This document shows positions 13,633 to 22,130 of a stretch of 23,309 nucleotides of DNA, piece by piece. Location of the stretch: assembly GCA_045658645.1 (NCBI GenBank), contig JAZOVJ010000041.1, forward strand, positions 1 to 23,309, given 5' to 3'. Positions within the stretch are counted from its first letter, which is position 1. The number at the start of each line of letters is the position of its first letter. Below the pieces are notes generated by a model, which saw nothing but the letters and a program-made list of their open reading frames with translations, ran no database searches and was not told where the DNA came from. A program made the translations under genes and the position numbers. Origin of the DNA: UBA1738 sp045658645 (GTDB lineage Bacteria > Bacillota > Clostridia > UBA1381).

Positions 13633-14352
13633 ATGGCTGCTAAATATAAAAAGGTGCTATTAAAGGTGAGCGGTGAGGCCTTGGCGGGAGAAAAAGGCTA
13701 TGGTCTTGATGTTCCGACAATGCACAAGATTTGTGAGAATATTAAAAAGATAGTGGATATGGGTGTTCAGGTTTCTGTCGTTGTTGGCGGAGGAAATATC
13801 TGGCGTGGAAGATCCGGCGGAGAAATGGACAGAACAAGAGCTGACCATATGGGAATGCTTGCAACCTGTATAAATGCTTTGGGACTTTGCTCCGAGCTTG
13901 AAAGCTGCGGGGTTGATACAAGAGTACAGACTGCCATCGAAATGCGACAGATTGCAGAGCCTTACATAAGACTGAAGGCAACACGCCATCTTGAAAAAGG
14001 CAGAGTTGTAATATTTGGCGCAGGAACAGGTAATCCGTTTATGTCAACAGATACAGCGGCAGCACTTCGTGCTATTGAAACAGATGCAGAGGTAATCCTG
14101 CTTGCGAAAAAGGTAGATGCGGTTTATGACTCTGACCCTAACATAAACCCTGATGCAAAGAAGTTTGACGCTCTTTCTTTCAACGATATTTTATCAAAAG
14201 AGCTTGGCGTTATGGACTCAACTGCAGCATCAATGTGCCGTGACAATAATATGCCGATTTTGGTATTTGGTCTTGATGACCCTGAAAATATAGTAAAAGC
14301 CGTTAACGGCGAAAAAATAGGTACTTTGGTAACAAAGGACGGAACAAGATAA
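13633..14352 (+). CDS. pyrH: UMP kinase
   Basis: A 239-aa amino-acid-kinase-fold enzyme phosphorylating UMP to UDP, normally a GTP-regulated hexamer. Seen: YKKVLLKVSGEALAG at the N-terminus, VVVGGGNIWRG (about 50-60), DHMGMLATCINAL, GAGTGNPFMSTDTAAALRA with the nucleotide-binding threonines, and the LLAKKVDAVYDSDP signature. Usual family length. AGGAGG-like CGGAGGG precedes the start. The order pyrH-frr-uppS-cdsA-dxr-rseP is the standard bacterial arrangement. Confidence 0.98.
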   Translation: MAAKYKKVLLKVSGEALAGEKGYGLDVPTMHKICENIKKIVDMGVQVSVVVGGGNIWRGRSGGEMDRTRADHMGMLATCINALGLCSELESCGVDTRVQTAIEMRQIAEPYIRLKATRHLEKGRVVIFGAGTGNPFMSTDTAAALRAIETDAEVILLAKKVDAVYDSDPNINPDAKKFDALSFNDILSKELGVMDSTAASMCRDNNMPILVFGLDDPENIVKAVNGEKIGTLVTKDGTR

Positions 14353-14372
14353 TTAGAAAGGGAAGTGAAATT

Positions 14373-14924
14373 ATGGCAAACTATCCGGAATATGAAGAAA
14401 GAATGAATAAAAGAGTTGAGGGTTTTCACTCTGAACTTAAAACTATAAGAGCAGGACGTGCAAATGCAGCTGTCCTTGATAAAGTGACAGTTGAATATTA
14501 TGGTGCTGTAACACCTGTTGCGCAGATTGGCTCAATTTCAACACCAGAACCAAGAATGCTTGTTATCCAGCCTTGGGATGCATCAATTTTAGGCGAAATC
14601 GAAAAGGCAATCAACAAGTCAGAAATCGGCATTTCTCCGCAGAATGACGGTAAGGTTATCAGACTTAATTTCCCGCCGCTGACAGAGGAGAGAAGAAAAG
14701 AGCTTGTTAAGAACGTTAAAAAGTATGCAGAAGAAGCTAAAGTGCAGGTTAGAAACGTGCGCCGTGATGCTATGGACGATTTCAAGAAAAAGCAGAAGGC
14801 TTCTGAAATTACAGAGGACGATTTGAAGGGTATCGAAAAGGATATTCAGAACCTTACTGACAAGTACATCAAGGAAATTGATGATATTACTGCAGCAAAG
14901 GAAAAGGAAATACTTGAAGTATAA
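14373..14924 (+). CDS. frr: Ribosome recycling factor
   Basis: A 183-aa, tRNA-shaped two-domain protein that, with EF-G, splits the post-termination ribosome. Family landmarks: ELKTIRAGRANAAVLDKVTV near 21-40, IQPWDASILGEIEKAI, NDGKVIRLNFPPLTEERRKE (about 90-109) and the C-terminal helical bundle KVQVRNVRRDAMDD. Length is typical (about 185). It follows pyrH by 20 bp and is closed by a strong terminator hairpin. Confidence 0.98.
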   Translation: MANYPEYEERMNKRVEGFHSELKTIRAGRANAAVLDKVTVEYYGAVTPVAQIGSISTPEPRMLVIQPWDASILGEIEKAINKSEIGISPQNDGKVIRLNFPPLTEERRKELVKNVKKYAEEAKVQVRNVRRDAMDDFKKKQKASEITEDDLKGIEKDIQNLTDKYIKEIDDITAAKEKEILEV

Positions 14925-14933
14925 TTAATTTTT

Positions 14934-14972
14934 AAGGGGGTTGCTGCGAAATTTTGCAAGCGCCCCCTTTTT
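14934..14972 (+). terminator. Intrinsic terminator between frr and uppS
   Basis: AAGGGGG (14934-14940) pairs with CCCCCTT (14963-14969), with an inner TTGC/GCAA helix, and is followed by TTTTT (14968-14972). The uppS ribosome site starts only 13 nt later, so it most likely acts as an attenuator within the operon. Confidence 0.85.
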
Positions 14973-14997
14973 AAACATCAAAATGAGGTAAAAATTT

Positions 14998-15741
14998 ATG
15001 TTTTTTAACAGGAAAAAGAAAAAAGCAGAAATTGATATGACAAGGCTTCCTGTCCATATCGGTGTTATTATGGACGGAAACGGACGCTGGGCAAAAAGAC
15101 GCGGACTTCCAAGAAGTGCAGGACATCAGGCAGGAGCGGAAACTCTTAAAAGGATAGTTACCGAGTGTAACAAAATGGGGATTAAGTATATAACAGTATA
15201 TGCCTTCTCAACTGAAAACTGGAAACGCCCTAAAGATGAAGTGGACTTTTTAATGAACCTTTTAATGAGCTATCTTCTTGATGCAGAGCGCACTCTTGCA
15301 GGTGAAAATGTGCGGATACGTGCAATCGGGTCACGTGCTGAACTGTCAGAAGAAATGCAGGAACAGATTAAAAAGACCGAGGCATTCACAAGTAAAAATG
15401 ACGGTATTGTTATGAATATTGCCTTAAACTACGGTAGCCGTGAAGAGCTTGTGCAGGCGGTCAGAAACATCTCTGAAAAGGTGAAAAACGGCGAAATGAA
15501 TGCAGATGATATTGATGCCGATGCGATTTCAAAAGAGCTTTACACAGGCGGACAGCCAGACCCTGACCTTATAATAAGAACAAGCAACGAGCAGAGACTT
15601 TCAAACTTTATGATGTGGCAGGCATCCTATTCGGAGCTTTACTACACAGAAACCTTGTGGCCTGATTTTTCGGTAAGCCATCTGTATGATGCTATTTTGG
15701 AATATCAAAAACGTGACAGAAGATACGGAGGAGTAAAATAA
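14998..15741 (+). CDS. uppS: Isoprenyl transferase (undecaprenyl diphosphate synthase)
   Basis: A 247-aa cis-prenyltransferase that condenses isopentenyl diphosphate onto farnesyl diphosphate to make the C55 lipid carrier for peptidoglycan. Seen: GVIMDGNGRWAKRRGLPR with catalytic D26, ITVYAFSTENWKRPKDEV, NIALNYGSREEL and the C-terminal DPDLIIRTSNEQRLSNFMMW plus SELYYTETLWPDF. RTSNEQ replaces the commoner RTSGEQ. GAGG at 14985-14988 serves the start. The stop overlaps the cdsA start by one base (TAATG). Confidence 0.97.
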   Translation: MFFNRKKKKAEIDMTRLPVHIGVIMDGNGRWAKRRGLPRSAGHQAGAETLKRIVTECNKMGIKYITVYAFSTENWKRPKDEVDFLMNLLMSYLLDAERTLAGENVRIRAIGSRAELSEEMQEQIKKTEAFTSKNDGIVMNIALNYGSREELVQAVRNISEKVKNGEMNADDIDADAISKELYTGGQPDPDLIIRTSNEQRLSNFMMWQASYSELYYTETLWPDFSVSHLYDAILEYQKRDRRYGGVK

Positions 15742-16520
15742 TGTTGACAAGAATTTTGACTGCGATTGTTGGTATTGTGCTGTTTGTGGCGGTAATTATA
15801 GCACCGCCTGTTGTACTGTATGTTGCACTTTTCCTGCTCGGTGCGTGGCTGATTTGCGAAGTATATCGCGTTATGGATGCTAAGCGTGAGCTTTACGTTG
15901 TGGGAATTTTAGCAGAACTTGTTATGTTCGGATTCTTCTTTTCAGGAAGAGTAGGTATTGCATTCTACGGGGCAATAATGCTTTTTATGGCGGCTGTGGT
16001 GCTGTTCTGGAAAAAGACCAACTCAAAAGAAGTTCTGCCTTTGGGAATGGTAACAATCTTCATTGTAAGCGCAATACTTTCTTTGGTTGTTTTAAGAGCC
16101 AACTTTAATGTTCTTGCATTACTTTTACCGTTCATTATCGCCTGGGCGACAGATACCGGTGCATACTTTACGGGATATTTTCTTGGAAAGCACAAGCTGG
16201 CGCCTGAAATGAGCCCGAAAAAGACAATTGAGGGTGCAATCGGCGGAGTTTTCATTGCTGTGGCGGCAACTGTGGCTTATGGCGTGATTATATACGGCAA
16301 TTTCTATATGCTTGGTATGATAAAATATGCAATAGCAGGTGGCGCGGGTTCAGTTGTATCACAAATCGGTGACCTGGCAGCTTCCTGCATCAAGAGAGAT
16401 TTCGGCAAGAAGGACTACGGCACTCTTCTTCCTGGTCACGGCGGACTTATGGACCGTTTTGACAGCGTGCTTTTTGTGGCACCATACGTTCTTTTTATGA
16501 TTGTATATTTTGGCATTTAA
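15741..16520 (+). CDS. cdsA: Phosphatidate cytidylyltransferase (CDP-diacylglycerol synthase)
   Basis: A 259-aa integral membrane enzyme making CDP-diacylglycerol from phosphatidate and CTP, the branch point for phospholipids. Hydrophobic segments fill the N-terminal two thirds. ATDTGAYFTGYFLGKHKL and SPKKTIEGAIGG mark the family, and the C-terminal signature is complete: SCIKRDFGKKDYG followed by LLPGHGGLMDRFDS. The start is coupled to the uppS stop by the TAATG overlap, with the ribosome site AGGAGG inside the end of uppS. Confidence 0.96.
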   Translation: MLTRILTAIVGIVLFVAVIIAPPVVLYVALFLLGAWLICEVYRVMDAKRELYVVGILAELVMFGFFFSGRVGIAFYGAIMLFMAAVVLFWKKTNSKEVLPLGMVTIFIVSAILSLVVLRANFNVLALLLPFIIAWATDTGAYFTGYFLGKHKLAPEMSPKKTIEGAIGGVFIAVAATVAYGVIIYGNFYMLGMIKYAIAGGAGSVVSQIGDLAASCIKRDFGKKDYGTLLPGHGGLMDRFDSVLFVAPYVLFMIVYFGI

Positions 16521-16529
16521 TGAGGTATA

Positions 16530-17681
16530 ATGATGGGATTTGAACATAATATATCAATATTAGGGTCAACCGGCTCAATCGGAACGCAGACCTTAGAGGT
16601 GGCAAGGGCATATCCGGGGATTTCGGTAAAAGCCATTACGGCGCATTCCAACGTAAAGCTTCTGGAAGAGCAAATTCGTGAATTTAAACCCAAGCTTGCC
16701 TGTGTTTTTGATGAAAAAGCGGCTTTGGAGCTTAAAGAAAAAGTGGCGGACACCGCTTGCCGTATTGTGACCGGAGAAGACGGATTGATTGAAGCTGCAA
16801 CAGTAGACGGTGCGGATACCGTTGTTACGGCAGTTGTTGGAATTTCGGGGTTATTGCCGACTATTGCAGCGATAGAGGCAGGAAAAAATATTGCTCTTGC
16901 AAACAAGGAAACCCTTGTTACAGGCGGACATATAGTAACCCGCCTTGCAAGAGAAAAGGGGATAAAAATTCTGCCTGTTGACAGTGAGCACTCCGCAATT
17001 TTTCAGTCCCTTCAGGGAAACCCTAAAAAGATTAAAAAGATACTTTTAACTGCATCGGGCGGACCGTTTTTCGGTAAAACCAAAGCCGAACTTTCGGATA
17101 TAACACCGGAGCAGGCTCTAAAGCATCCTAACTGGGATATGGGCGCAAAGGTTACTATTGACTCTTCAACACTGGTTAACAAGGGTCTTGAAGTTATTGA
17201 GGCAAAGTGGCTTTTTGATGTGGATATTGACCAGATTGAAGTTCTGGTGCATCGCCAGAGCATACTTCATTCTGCGGTTATGTATGAGGACAATGCGGTT
17301 ATGGCACAGCTTGGAACTCCTGATATGAAGCTTCCGATACAGTATGCCTTAACTTATCCTGACCGCTTGCCTATGAGCGGAAACGAGCTTGACCTTACAA
17401 AATATGGCGAGCTTACATTTGCACACCCTGATACCGATACATTTTATGCGTTGGAGCTTGCTAAAAAAGCAGGCAGAGAGGGTGGAATTTTACCGACAGT
17501 TTTCAACTCTGCTGACGAGGTGGCAGTTGAACTGTTCCTTAAGAAAAAAATCGGATACCTTGAAATCGCCGACTCAATTAACGAGGCTATGGAAAAGGTA
17601 AAGAATGTCGAAAACCCGACAATAGAGCAGATTTTGGAAGCGGATAAATTTGCACGTGAGGTAGTATATAATAGGAGTTGA
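16530..17681 (+). CDS. dxr: 1-deoxy-D-xylulose-5-phosphate reductoisomerase
   Basis: A 383-aa enzyme of the MEP pathway converting DXP to 2-C-methyl-D-erythritol 4-phosphate with NADPH. Seen: dinucleotide loop LGSTGSIGTQTLEVA (11-25), ANKETLVTGG, metal-binding LPVDSEHSAIFQ, ASGGPFF, and HPNWDMGAKVTIDSSTLVNK with GLEVIEAKWLFDV. Length is normal. Two adjacent ATGs at 16530 and 16533 are possible starts; GAGGT lies a few bases before the first, which is therefore close and may favour the second. It is 9 bp from cdsA and 4 bp from rseP. Confidence 0.98.
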   Translation: MMGFEHNISILGSTGSIGTQTLEVARAYPGISVKAITAHSNVKLLEEQIREFKPKLACVFDEKAALELKEKVADTACRIVTGEDGLIEAATVDGADTVVTAVVGISGLLPTIAAIEAGKNIALANKETLVTGGHIVTRLAREKGIKILPVDSEHSAIFQSLQGNPKKIKKILLTASGGPFFGKTKAELSDITPEQALKHPNWDMGAKVTIDSSTLVNKGLEVIEAKWLFDVDIDQIEVLVHRQSILHSAVMYEDNAVMAQLGTPDMKLPIQYALTYPDRLPMSGNELDLTKYGELTFAHPDTDTFYALELAKKAGREGGILPTVFNSADEVAVELFLKKKIGYLEIADSINEAMEKVKNVENPTIEQILEADKFAREVVYNRS

Positions 17682-17685
17682 TGTT

Positions 17686-18831
17686 TTGGTTACAGCGATA
17701 GTAACACTTTTAATTTTTCTTGTGATGATAACCCTGCACGAATTCGGGCATTTTATTGTGGCAAAGGCGCTTGGGGTAAATGTCCTTGAATTTGCGGTAG
17801 GAATGGGACCAGCCATTTTTAAAAAGCAGGGAAAAAAGACTCTTTATTCCGTGCGCATTTTCCCCATTGGCGGATACTGCAGTCTTTTGGGTGAAGACGG
17901 CGGAAGCGATGATGTTGGTGCATTTTGCAACCAGAAATTATGGAAAAGAATACTTGTTGTATCAGCCGGAGCAATTTTAAATCTTATTCTGGGTTTTGTA
18001 CTTTTTGCGGTTTTTGTGGGAATGACAAGCCCTTTTGCATCAAACACAATCGGCAAGGTAGATGAGCGTTCATATCTTTCGGAGGCAGGAGTTTATCCGG
18101 GTGACAAGATTATTGAGATTAACGGTCATAAGGTGAATTTCTACAATGATATTTCGCTTTATACACAGGACTTTACAAAGGACAGCGAATTTTCACTTAC
18201 AGTTAAAAGAAACGGTAAGAAGCTTGACTTTACGCTTAAGCCGTCCGAGGCTACAACAAGTGTAACCTACGGCGAAAACTATGCCGATGTTGTGGACACA
18301 ATAAACGGCATGGAGCAAAGATACCGTCAGGAATTCGGCGATACACAGGTTCCGGAGAGTTATATTGGTGAAACCCTTACAACTTCAAGGCTTATAATTG
18401 GTTTTGAGCCGGAAAAGGTAAAGGTTACGGCGTTTAATATTCTGCCGCAGGCGTGGCACTACACAGTATATATAACAAAAAGCATATATGTTGCATTCGG
18501 TCAGCTTATAACCGGAAAATCCGGACTTGAAAATATGGCAGGACCTGTTGGAATTGCACAGGTAGTGGACGGCGCGGTTAAATCGGGCGCGGACAGCGGA
18601 ATAAATATTATTCTGATTGTGGCGATGCTCACAGTAAACCTTGGAATATTCAACCTGTTACCGCTGCCTGCGTTGGACGGCGGAAGGTTGTTCTTTATGC
18701 TCATAGAGCTTGTTCGTGGAAAGCCAATCCCACCGGAAAAAGAGGGAATTGTGCATACAGTCGGCCTGATTTTATTGTTGGCACTTGCCGTTGTTGTGTG
18801 CTTTAACGATATTTTAAGACTAATAGGATAA
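17686..18831 (+). CDS. rseP: RIP metalloprotease RseP/RasP (site-2 protease)
   Basis: A 381-aa intramembrane zinc protease that cleaves anti-sigma factors and leftover signal peptides. The first membrane segment carries the zinc site HEFGH (18-22). A PDZ domain occupies roughly 105-170 (LSEAGVYPGDKIIEINGHKV). The second zinc segment NLLPLPALDGGRL lies near 320-335, and a final membrane helix ends the protein. The best start is TTG at 17686: AGGAG at 17673-17677 is spaced correctly, whereas the nearby ATG at 17681 is in another frame and hits a stop after six codons. Its place after dxr is the standard order. Confidence 0.95.
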   Translation: MVTAIVTLLIFLVMITLHEFGHFIVAKALGVNVLEFAVGMGPAIFKKQGKKTLYSVRIFPIGGYCSLLGEDGGSDDVGAFCNQKLWKRILVVSAGAILNLILGFVLFAVFVGMTSPFASNTIGKVDERSYLSEAGVYPGDKIIEINGHKVNFYNDISLYTQDFTKDSEFSLTVKRNGKKLDFTLKPSEATTSVTYGENYADVVDTINGMEQRYRQEFGDTQVPESYIGETLTTSRLIIGFEPEKVKVTAFNILPQAWHYTVYITKSIYVAFGQLITGKSGLENMAGPVGIAQVVDGAVKSGADSGINIILIVAMLTVNLGIFNLLPLPALDGGRLFFMLIELVRGKPIPPEKEGIVHTVGLILLLALAVVVCFNDILRLIG

Positions 18832-18850
18832 AACGAGGAGGAGGCTCCGG

Positions 18851-19888
18851 ATGAAAAGAGAAGTTACAGTAGGCGGTGTTAAAATCGGCGGAGATGCGCC
18901 GATTTCCATTCAGTCTATGACAAATACCGACACAAGAAACGTGGCGGAAACTGTAAACCAGATAAAACGCTTAGAAACTGCAGGATGCCAGATTATCCGT
19001 GTTGCCGTTCCTGATATGGAGGCGGCAGAGGCTATCCGCGAAATTAAAAAGCAGATAAAAATCCCGCTTGTCAGCGATATTCATTTTGATTATCGACTGG
19101 CATTGGAATGCATAAAAAACGGTGTTGACAAGGTGAGAATTAACCCCGGCAACATCGGTGACAGAGAAAAGGTAAAAGCAGTGGCGGACGCCTGCCGTGA
19201 GCGTAATATCCCGATAAGAATCGGTGTCAACGGCGGTTCATTGGAAAAGGAGCTTCTTAAAAAATACGGAAAACCTACCGCTGATGCGTTGGTGGAAAGC
19301 GCTCTTTCTCACGTTAAGATTTTAGAGGATTTGGACTTTTCTGACATTGTTGTTTCAATTAAGGTTTCAGATGTTCCGACAATGCTTGAAGCCTACAGAA
19401 AGTTTGATAAAATAAAGGATATCCCGCTTCACGTAGGCGTGACCGAAGCGGGTACAAAGTCTGCAGGAATGGTGAAATCTGCCGTTGGAATAGGTGCGCT
19501 TTTGTCAGAGGGAATAGGAAACACTATGCGAGTTTCCCTGACTGCTGACCCTGTAGAAGAAATTTATGCTGCAAAGGAAATCCTTAAGGTTTTAGGACTC
19601 AGAAAGCAAGGAGCAGAGCTTATTTCCTGTCCGACCTGCGGAAGAACACGGATTGATATGATACCGATTGCGGAGGAAATGGAAAAGCGTCTTCGTAATA
19701 TTGATAAGGACATCAAGGTGGCGGTTATGGGTTGTGCAGTAAACGGACCTGGCGAGGCAAGAGAAGCGGACATCGGCGTTGCCGGCGGTGTCGGCGAGGG
19801 TCTTATCTTTAAAAAAGGCGAAATTTTACGAAAAGTTAAGGAAGACGAAATCATTCCGGCACTTATGGAGGAGATTGGTAAGCTATGA
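18851..19888 (+). CDS. ispG: 4-hydroxy-3-methylbut-2-en-1-yl diphosphate synthase
   Basis: A 345-aa [4Fe-4S] enzyme of the late MEP pathway, reducing methylerythritol cyclodiphosphate to HMBPP. TIM-barrel part: PISIQSMTNTDTRNVAETV, GCQIIRVAVPDMEAAEAI, PLVSDIHFDYRLAL, KVRINPGNIG. Cluster-binding C-terminal part: SCPTCGRTRID with C260/C263 and MGCAVNGPGEAREADIG with C295. This is the compact bacterial form without the plant insert. The ribosome site GAGGAGGAGG is strong. The gene occupies the place proS has in Bacillus after rasP, and overlaps aroQ by four bases. Confidence 0.98.
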   Translation: MKREVTVGGVKIGGDAPISIQSMTNTDTRNVAETVNQIKRLETAGCQIIRVAVPDMEAAEAIREIKKQIKIPLVSDIHFDYRLALECIKNGVDKVRINPGNIGDREKVKAVADACRERNIPIRIGVNGGSLEKELLKKYGKPTADALVESALSHVKILEDLDFSDIVVSIKVSDVPTMLEAYRKFDKIKDIPLHVGVTEAGTKSAGMVKSAVGIGALLSEGIGNTMRVSLTADPVEEIYAAKEILKVLGLRKQGAELISCPTCGRTRIDMIPIAEEMEKRLRNIDKDIKVAVMGCAVNGPGEAREADIGVAGGVGEGLIFKKGEILRKVKEDEIIPALMEEIGKL

Positions 19889-20310
19889 AAAAAATCCTTA
19901 TAATAAACGGACCAAACCTTAATATGCTCGGAATAAGAGAACCGGCGGTGTACGGAAGCCGTACATATAAGGATTTGTGCGATTATATAAAGACTTCGGC
20001 AAAAAAGCTGGGTGCAAAGGTTGAATTTTTTCAGAGCAACGCAGAAGGTGACATCTGCACAAAAATCCAGAAAAGTCTTGGAAAATACGATGGAATTGTG
20101 ATGAATCCCGGAGCGTATGCTCACTATTCCTATGCAATCCACGATGCCATAAAATCAGTTACCACACCTTGTGTTGAGGTACATATCTCGGATATTGAAA
20201 AGCGTGAGGAGTTCAGAAGAACTTCGGTCACTGCACCTGCCTGCGTTAAAATGATTTCGGGGCATGGATTTGACGGATACGTAGAAGGCTTGGAGATGCT
20301 GGTAAAATGA
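19885..20310 (+). CDS. aroQ: Type II 3-dehydroquinate dehydratase
   Basis: A 141-aa dodecameric shikimate-pathway enzyme dehydrating 3-dehydroquinate. Seen: LIINGPNLNMLGIREPAVYG with catalytic Tyr23, FFQSNAEGDI (48-57), NPGAYAHYSYAI with N74 and H80, and EVHISDIEKREEFRRTS with catalytic H100 and the substrate-binding Arg. The usual SNHEGE/SNSEGE loop reads SNAEGD. ATGA overlaps with ispG before and with the M24 peptidase after indicate translational coupling. Confidence 0.97.
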   Translation: MKKILIINGPNLNMLGIREPAVYGSRTYKDLCDYIKTSAKKLGAKVEFFQSNAEGDICTKIQKSLGKYDGIVMNPGAYAHYSYAIHDAIKSVTTPCVEVHISDIEKREEFRRTSVTAPACVKMISGHGFDGYVEGLEMLVK

Positions 20311-21344
20311 CAAGATGCGATAAATTAAGAAGCGTATTAAAAGACAACGAGGGCGTTTTGATTTCGGGATATGCCAATATTTTTTACTATACAGGGTTTA
20401 CCTCGGAGGACGCTCTTGTATTTATAACGAATCAAAGGCAGATATTGATAACCGATTCAAGATATACCGTTCAGGCAAGGCTTGAGGCACGTGATTTTGA
20501 AATACGTGATATTTCAGAGGGCGTTGAAAAAATTGCATCGCTTTTAGACTGTGATGTTTTGGGGTTTGAAGAAAATATTGTAACGGTATCGCAGCTTGCC
20601 CAGTTTCAGAAATTCGGTAAAAAGCTTGTGCCCATGAACAAAGTAATTTCAGGACCCAGAATGGTAAAGGACGAGTCTGAAATAAAGAAAATTGCAGCGG
20701 CAGAGGCTTTGGGTGACAGAGCATTCCAAAACCTTTTAGACAATTTCAGGTTTGGTATGACAGAACGTGAAGTAGCACTCGAGCTTGAGTTTTATATGCG
20801 AAAGAACGGTGCATCAGGAACTTCCTTTGACACCATTGTTGCAAGCGGAAAGAGGTCAAGCATGCCGCACGGTGTTGCAACGGATAAGGTTATCGGCATC
20901 GGCGATTTTGTAACCATTGATTTCGGTTGCCGTCTTGACGGATACTGCTCCGATATGACAAGAACCATTGTTATTGGCAAATGCTCCGAAAGACAAAGAG
21001 AAATTTATGAAACAGTGTTAAAAGCTCAAAAAGCGGCAATTGCCGCCATAAAACCGGGTGTGAAATGCTCGGAAATTGATGCGGTGGCAAGAAATATAAT
21101 CAAGGATGCGGGCTATGGCGACCATTTCGGGCATAGTCTGGGGCATAGCGTGGGCATTGAAATTCACGAACGCCCGAATTTTGCACCAAGGTCAGAAGAT
21201 GTTGTGGAAAATGGCAACGTTATAACCGTTGAGCCAGGTATATATATTGACGGATTTGGCGGTGTTCGTATCGAAGACGTGATTGCCGTATCGGAAAATG
21301 CCATAAATCTGACAAAAACTTCTAAAGAATTGACTATTCTTTGA
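20307..21344 (+). CDS. M24 family Xaa-Pro peptidase (aminopeptidase P-like)
   Basis: A 345-aa cytoplasmic dinuclear metallopeptidase cleaving X-Pro bonds, with the creatinase N-terminal domain (about 1-120) and the pita-bread catalytic domain. The five metal ligands are all present: D205 and D216 (TIDFGCRLDGYCSDMTRT), H280 (GHSLGHSVGIEIHERP), E309 (ITVEPGIY) and E323 (GVRIEDV); H287 is the expected second catalytic histidine. The order aroQ-M24 peptidase-efp equals yqhS-yqhT-efp in Bacillus. Whether it is a dipeptidase or an aminopeptidase cannot be told from sequence. It starts within the aroQ stop (ATGA). Confidence 0.94.
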   Translation: MTRCDKLRSVLKDNEGVLISGYANIFYYTGFTSEDALVFITNQRQILITDSRYTVQARLEARDFEIRDISEGVEKIASLLDCDVLGFEENIVTVSQLAQFQKFGKKLVPMNKVISGPRMVKDESEIKKIAAAEALGDRAFQNLLDNFRFGMTEREVALELEFYMRKNGASGTSFDTIVASGKRSSMPHGVATDKVIGIGDFVTIDFGCRLDGYCSDMTRTIVIGKCSERQREIYETVLKAQKAAIAAIKPGVKCSEIDAVARNIIKDAGYGDHFGHSLGHSVGIEIHERPNFAPRSEDVVENGNVITVEPGIYIDGFGGVRIEDVIAVSENAINLTKTSKELTIL

Positions 21345-21352
21345 AAAAGGAC

Positions 21353-21381
21353 TTGAAATTTTATCCAAAATATATTACAAT
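21353..21381 (+). promoter_or_regulatory. Promoter of efp
   Basis: TTGAAA (21353-21358) and TACAAT (21376-21381) are 17 bp apart, starting just after the peptidase stop. The predicted start near 21388 leaves a leader of about 35 nt. Confidence 0.82.
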
Positions 21382-21424
21382 ATAGTATGTATAGATATAA
21401 AAATAAATTTGGAGGAAAAATATA

Positions 21425-21988
21425 ATGATTACAGCAGGAGATTTTAGAAACGGAAGAACTTTTGAATTTGAAGGAAACGTTTTTCAGGTAGTTGAATTCC
21501 AGCACGTAAAACCTGGTAAGGGCGCAGCTTTTGTAAGAACAAAGCTTAAGAACGTTATCACAGGCGGTGTTGTTGAAAAGACTTTCAGACCAACTGAAAA
21601 GGTTGAAGAAGCTCACATCGAAAAGAAGAATATGGAATATTCTTATAATGACGGTGACCTTTACTACTTTATGGACCAGGAAACATTCGATATGCTTCCA
21701 ATCAGCAAGGACCAGATTGGCGATGCACTTAAGTTTGTTAAGGAAAATATGGTATGTATGATTTTGTCATATAAGGGCAACGTATTCGGTATCGAACCAC
21801 CTACATTTGTTGAACTTGAAATCGTTGAAACAGAGCCTGGTTTTGCAGGTAATACAGCAACTGGTGCAACAAAGCCTGCTACACTTGAAACAGGTGCAAT
21901 AATTCAGGTTCCTTTGTTTATCGACAATAACGAGGTTATCAGAATCGATACACGTACAGGAGAATATATGGAACGTGTTAAAGGTTAA
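21425..21988 (+). CDS. efp: Elongation factor P
   Basis: A 187-aa tRNA-shaped factor that rescues ribosomes stalled at polyproline. Three beta domains: KOW-like N-terminal domain with the loop HVKPGKGAAFVR (27-38) carrying the modifiable Lys32, an OB domain (about 65-128) and a C-terminal OB domain with GATKPATLETGAIIQVPLFI and IRIDTRTGEYMERV. In Firmicutes this Lys can carry a 5-aminopentanol modification; no modifying enzyme gene is in the window. GGAGG lies upstream of the ATG at 21425. A Pro-specific peptidase lies next door. Confidence 0.98.
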   Translation: MITAGDFRNGRTFEFEGNVFQVVEFQHVKPGKGAAFVRTKLKNVITGGVVEKTFRPTEKVEEAHIEKKNMEYSYNDGDLYYFMDQETFDMLPISKDQIGDALKFVKENMVCMILSYKGNVFGIEPPTFVELEIVETEPGFAGNTATGATKPATLETGAIIQVPLFIDNNEVIRIDTRTGEYMERVKG

Positions 21989-22017
21989 TTTTTAAAATTG
22001 GCTAAAATTGACAGGCT

Positions 22018-22070
22018 CACCGCTTTTCCCTCGGGAGGTACACAAGTACAGCTCCCTCGGTGCAAAACGG
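22018..22070 (+). repeat. Imperfect palindrome between efp and the CD1247-type gene
   Basis: A hairpin with core GGGAG-GTAC-ACAA-GTAC-AG-CTCCC (22033-22056) is extended by pairing of CCG/CGG and TTTT/AAAA at its ends; CACCG/CGGTG is an alternative outer pairing. No U-run follows, so it is not an ordinary terminator. It may be a REP-like palindrome, a stabilising 3' hairpin for efp mRNA, or a leader for the next gene. Confidence 0.55.
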
Positions 22071-22130
22071 CAATCCATAAGTGAGTGACTATATTAAAAA
22101 TAAAAAAGCATTTCGGAAAGGAAGCATATT

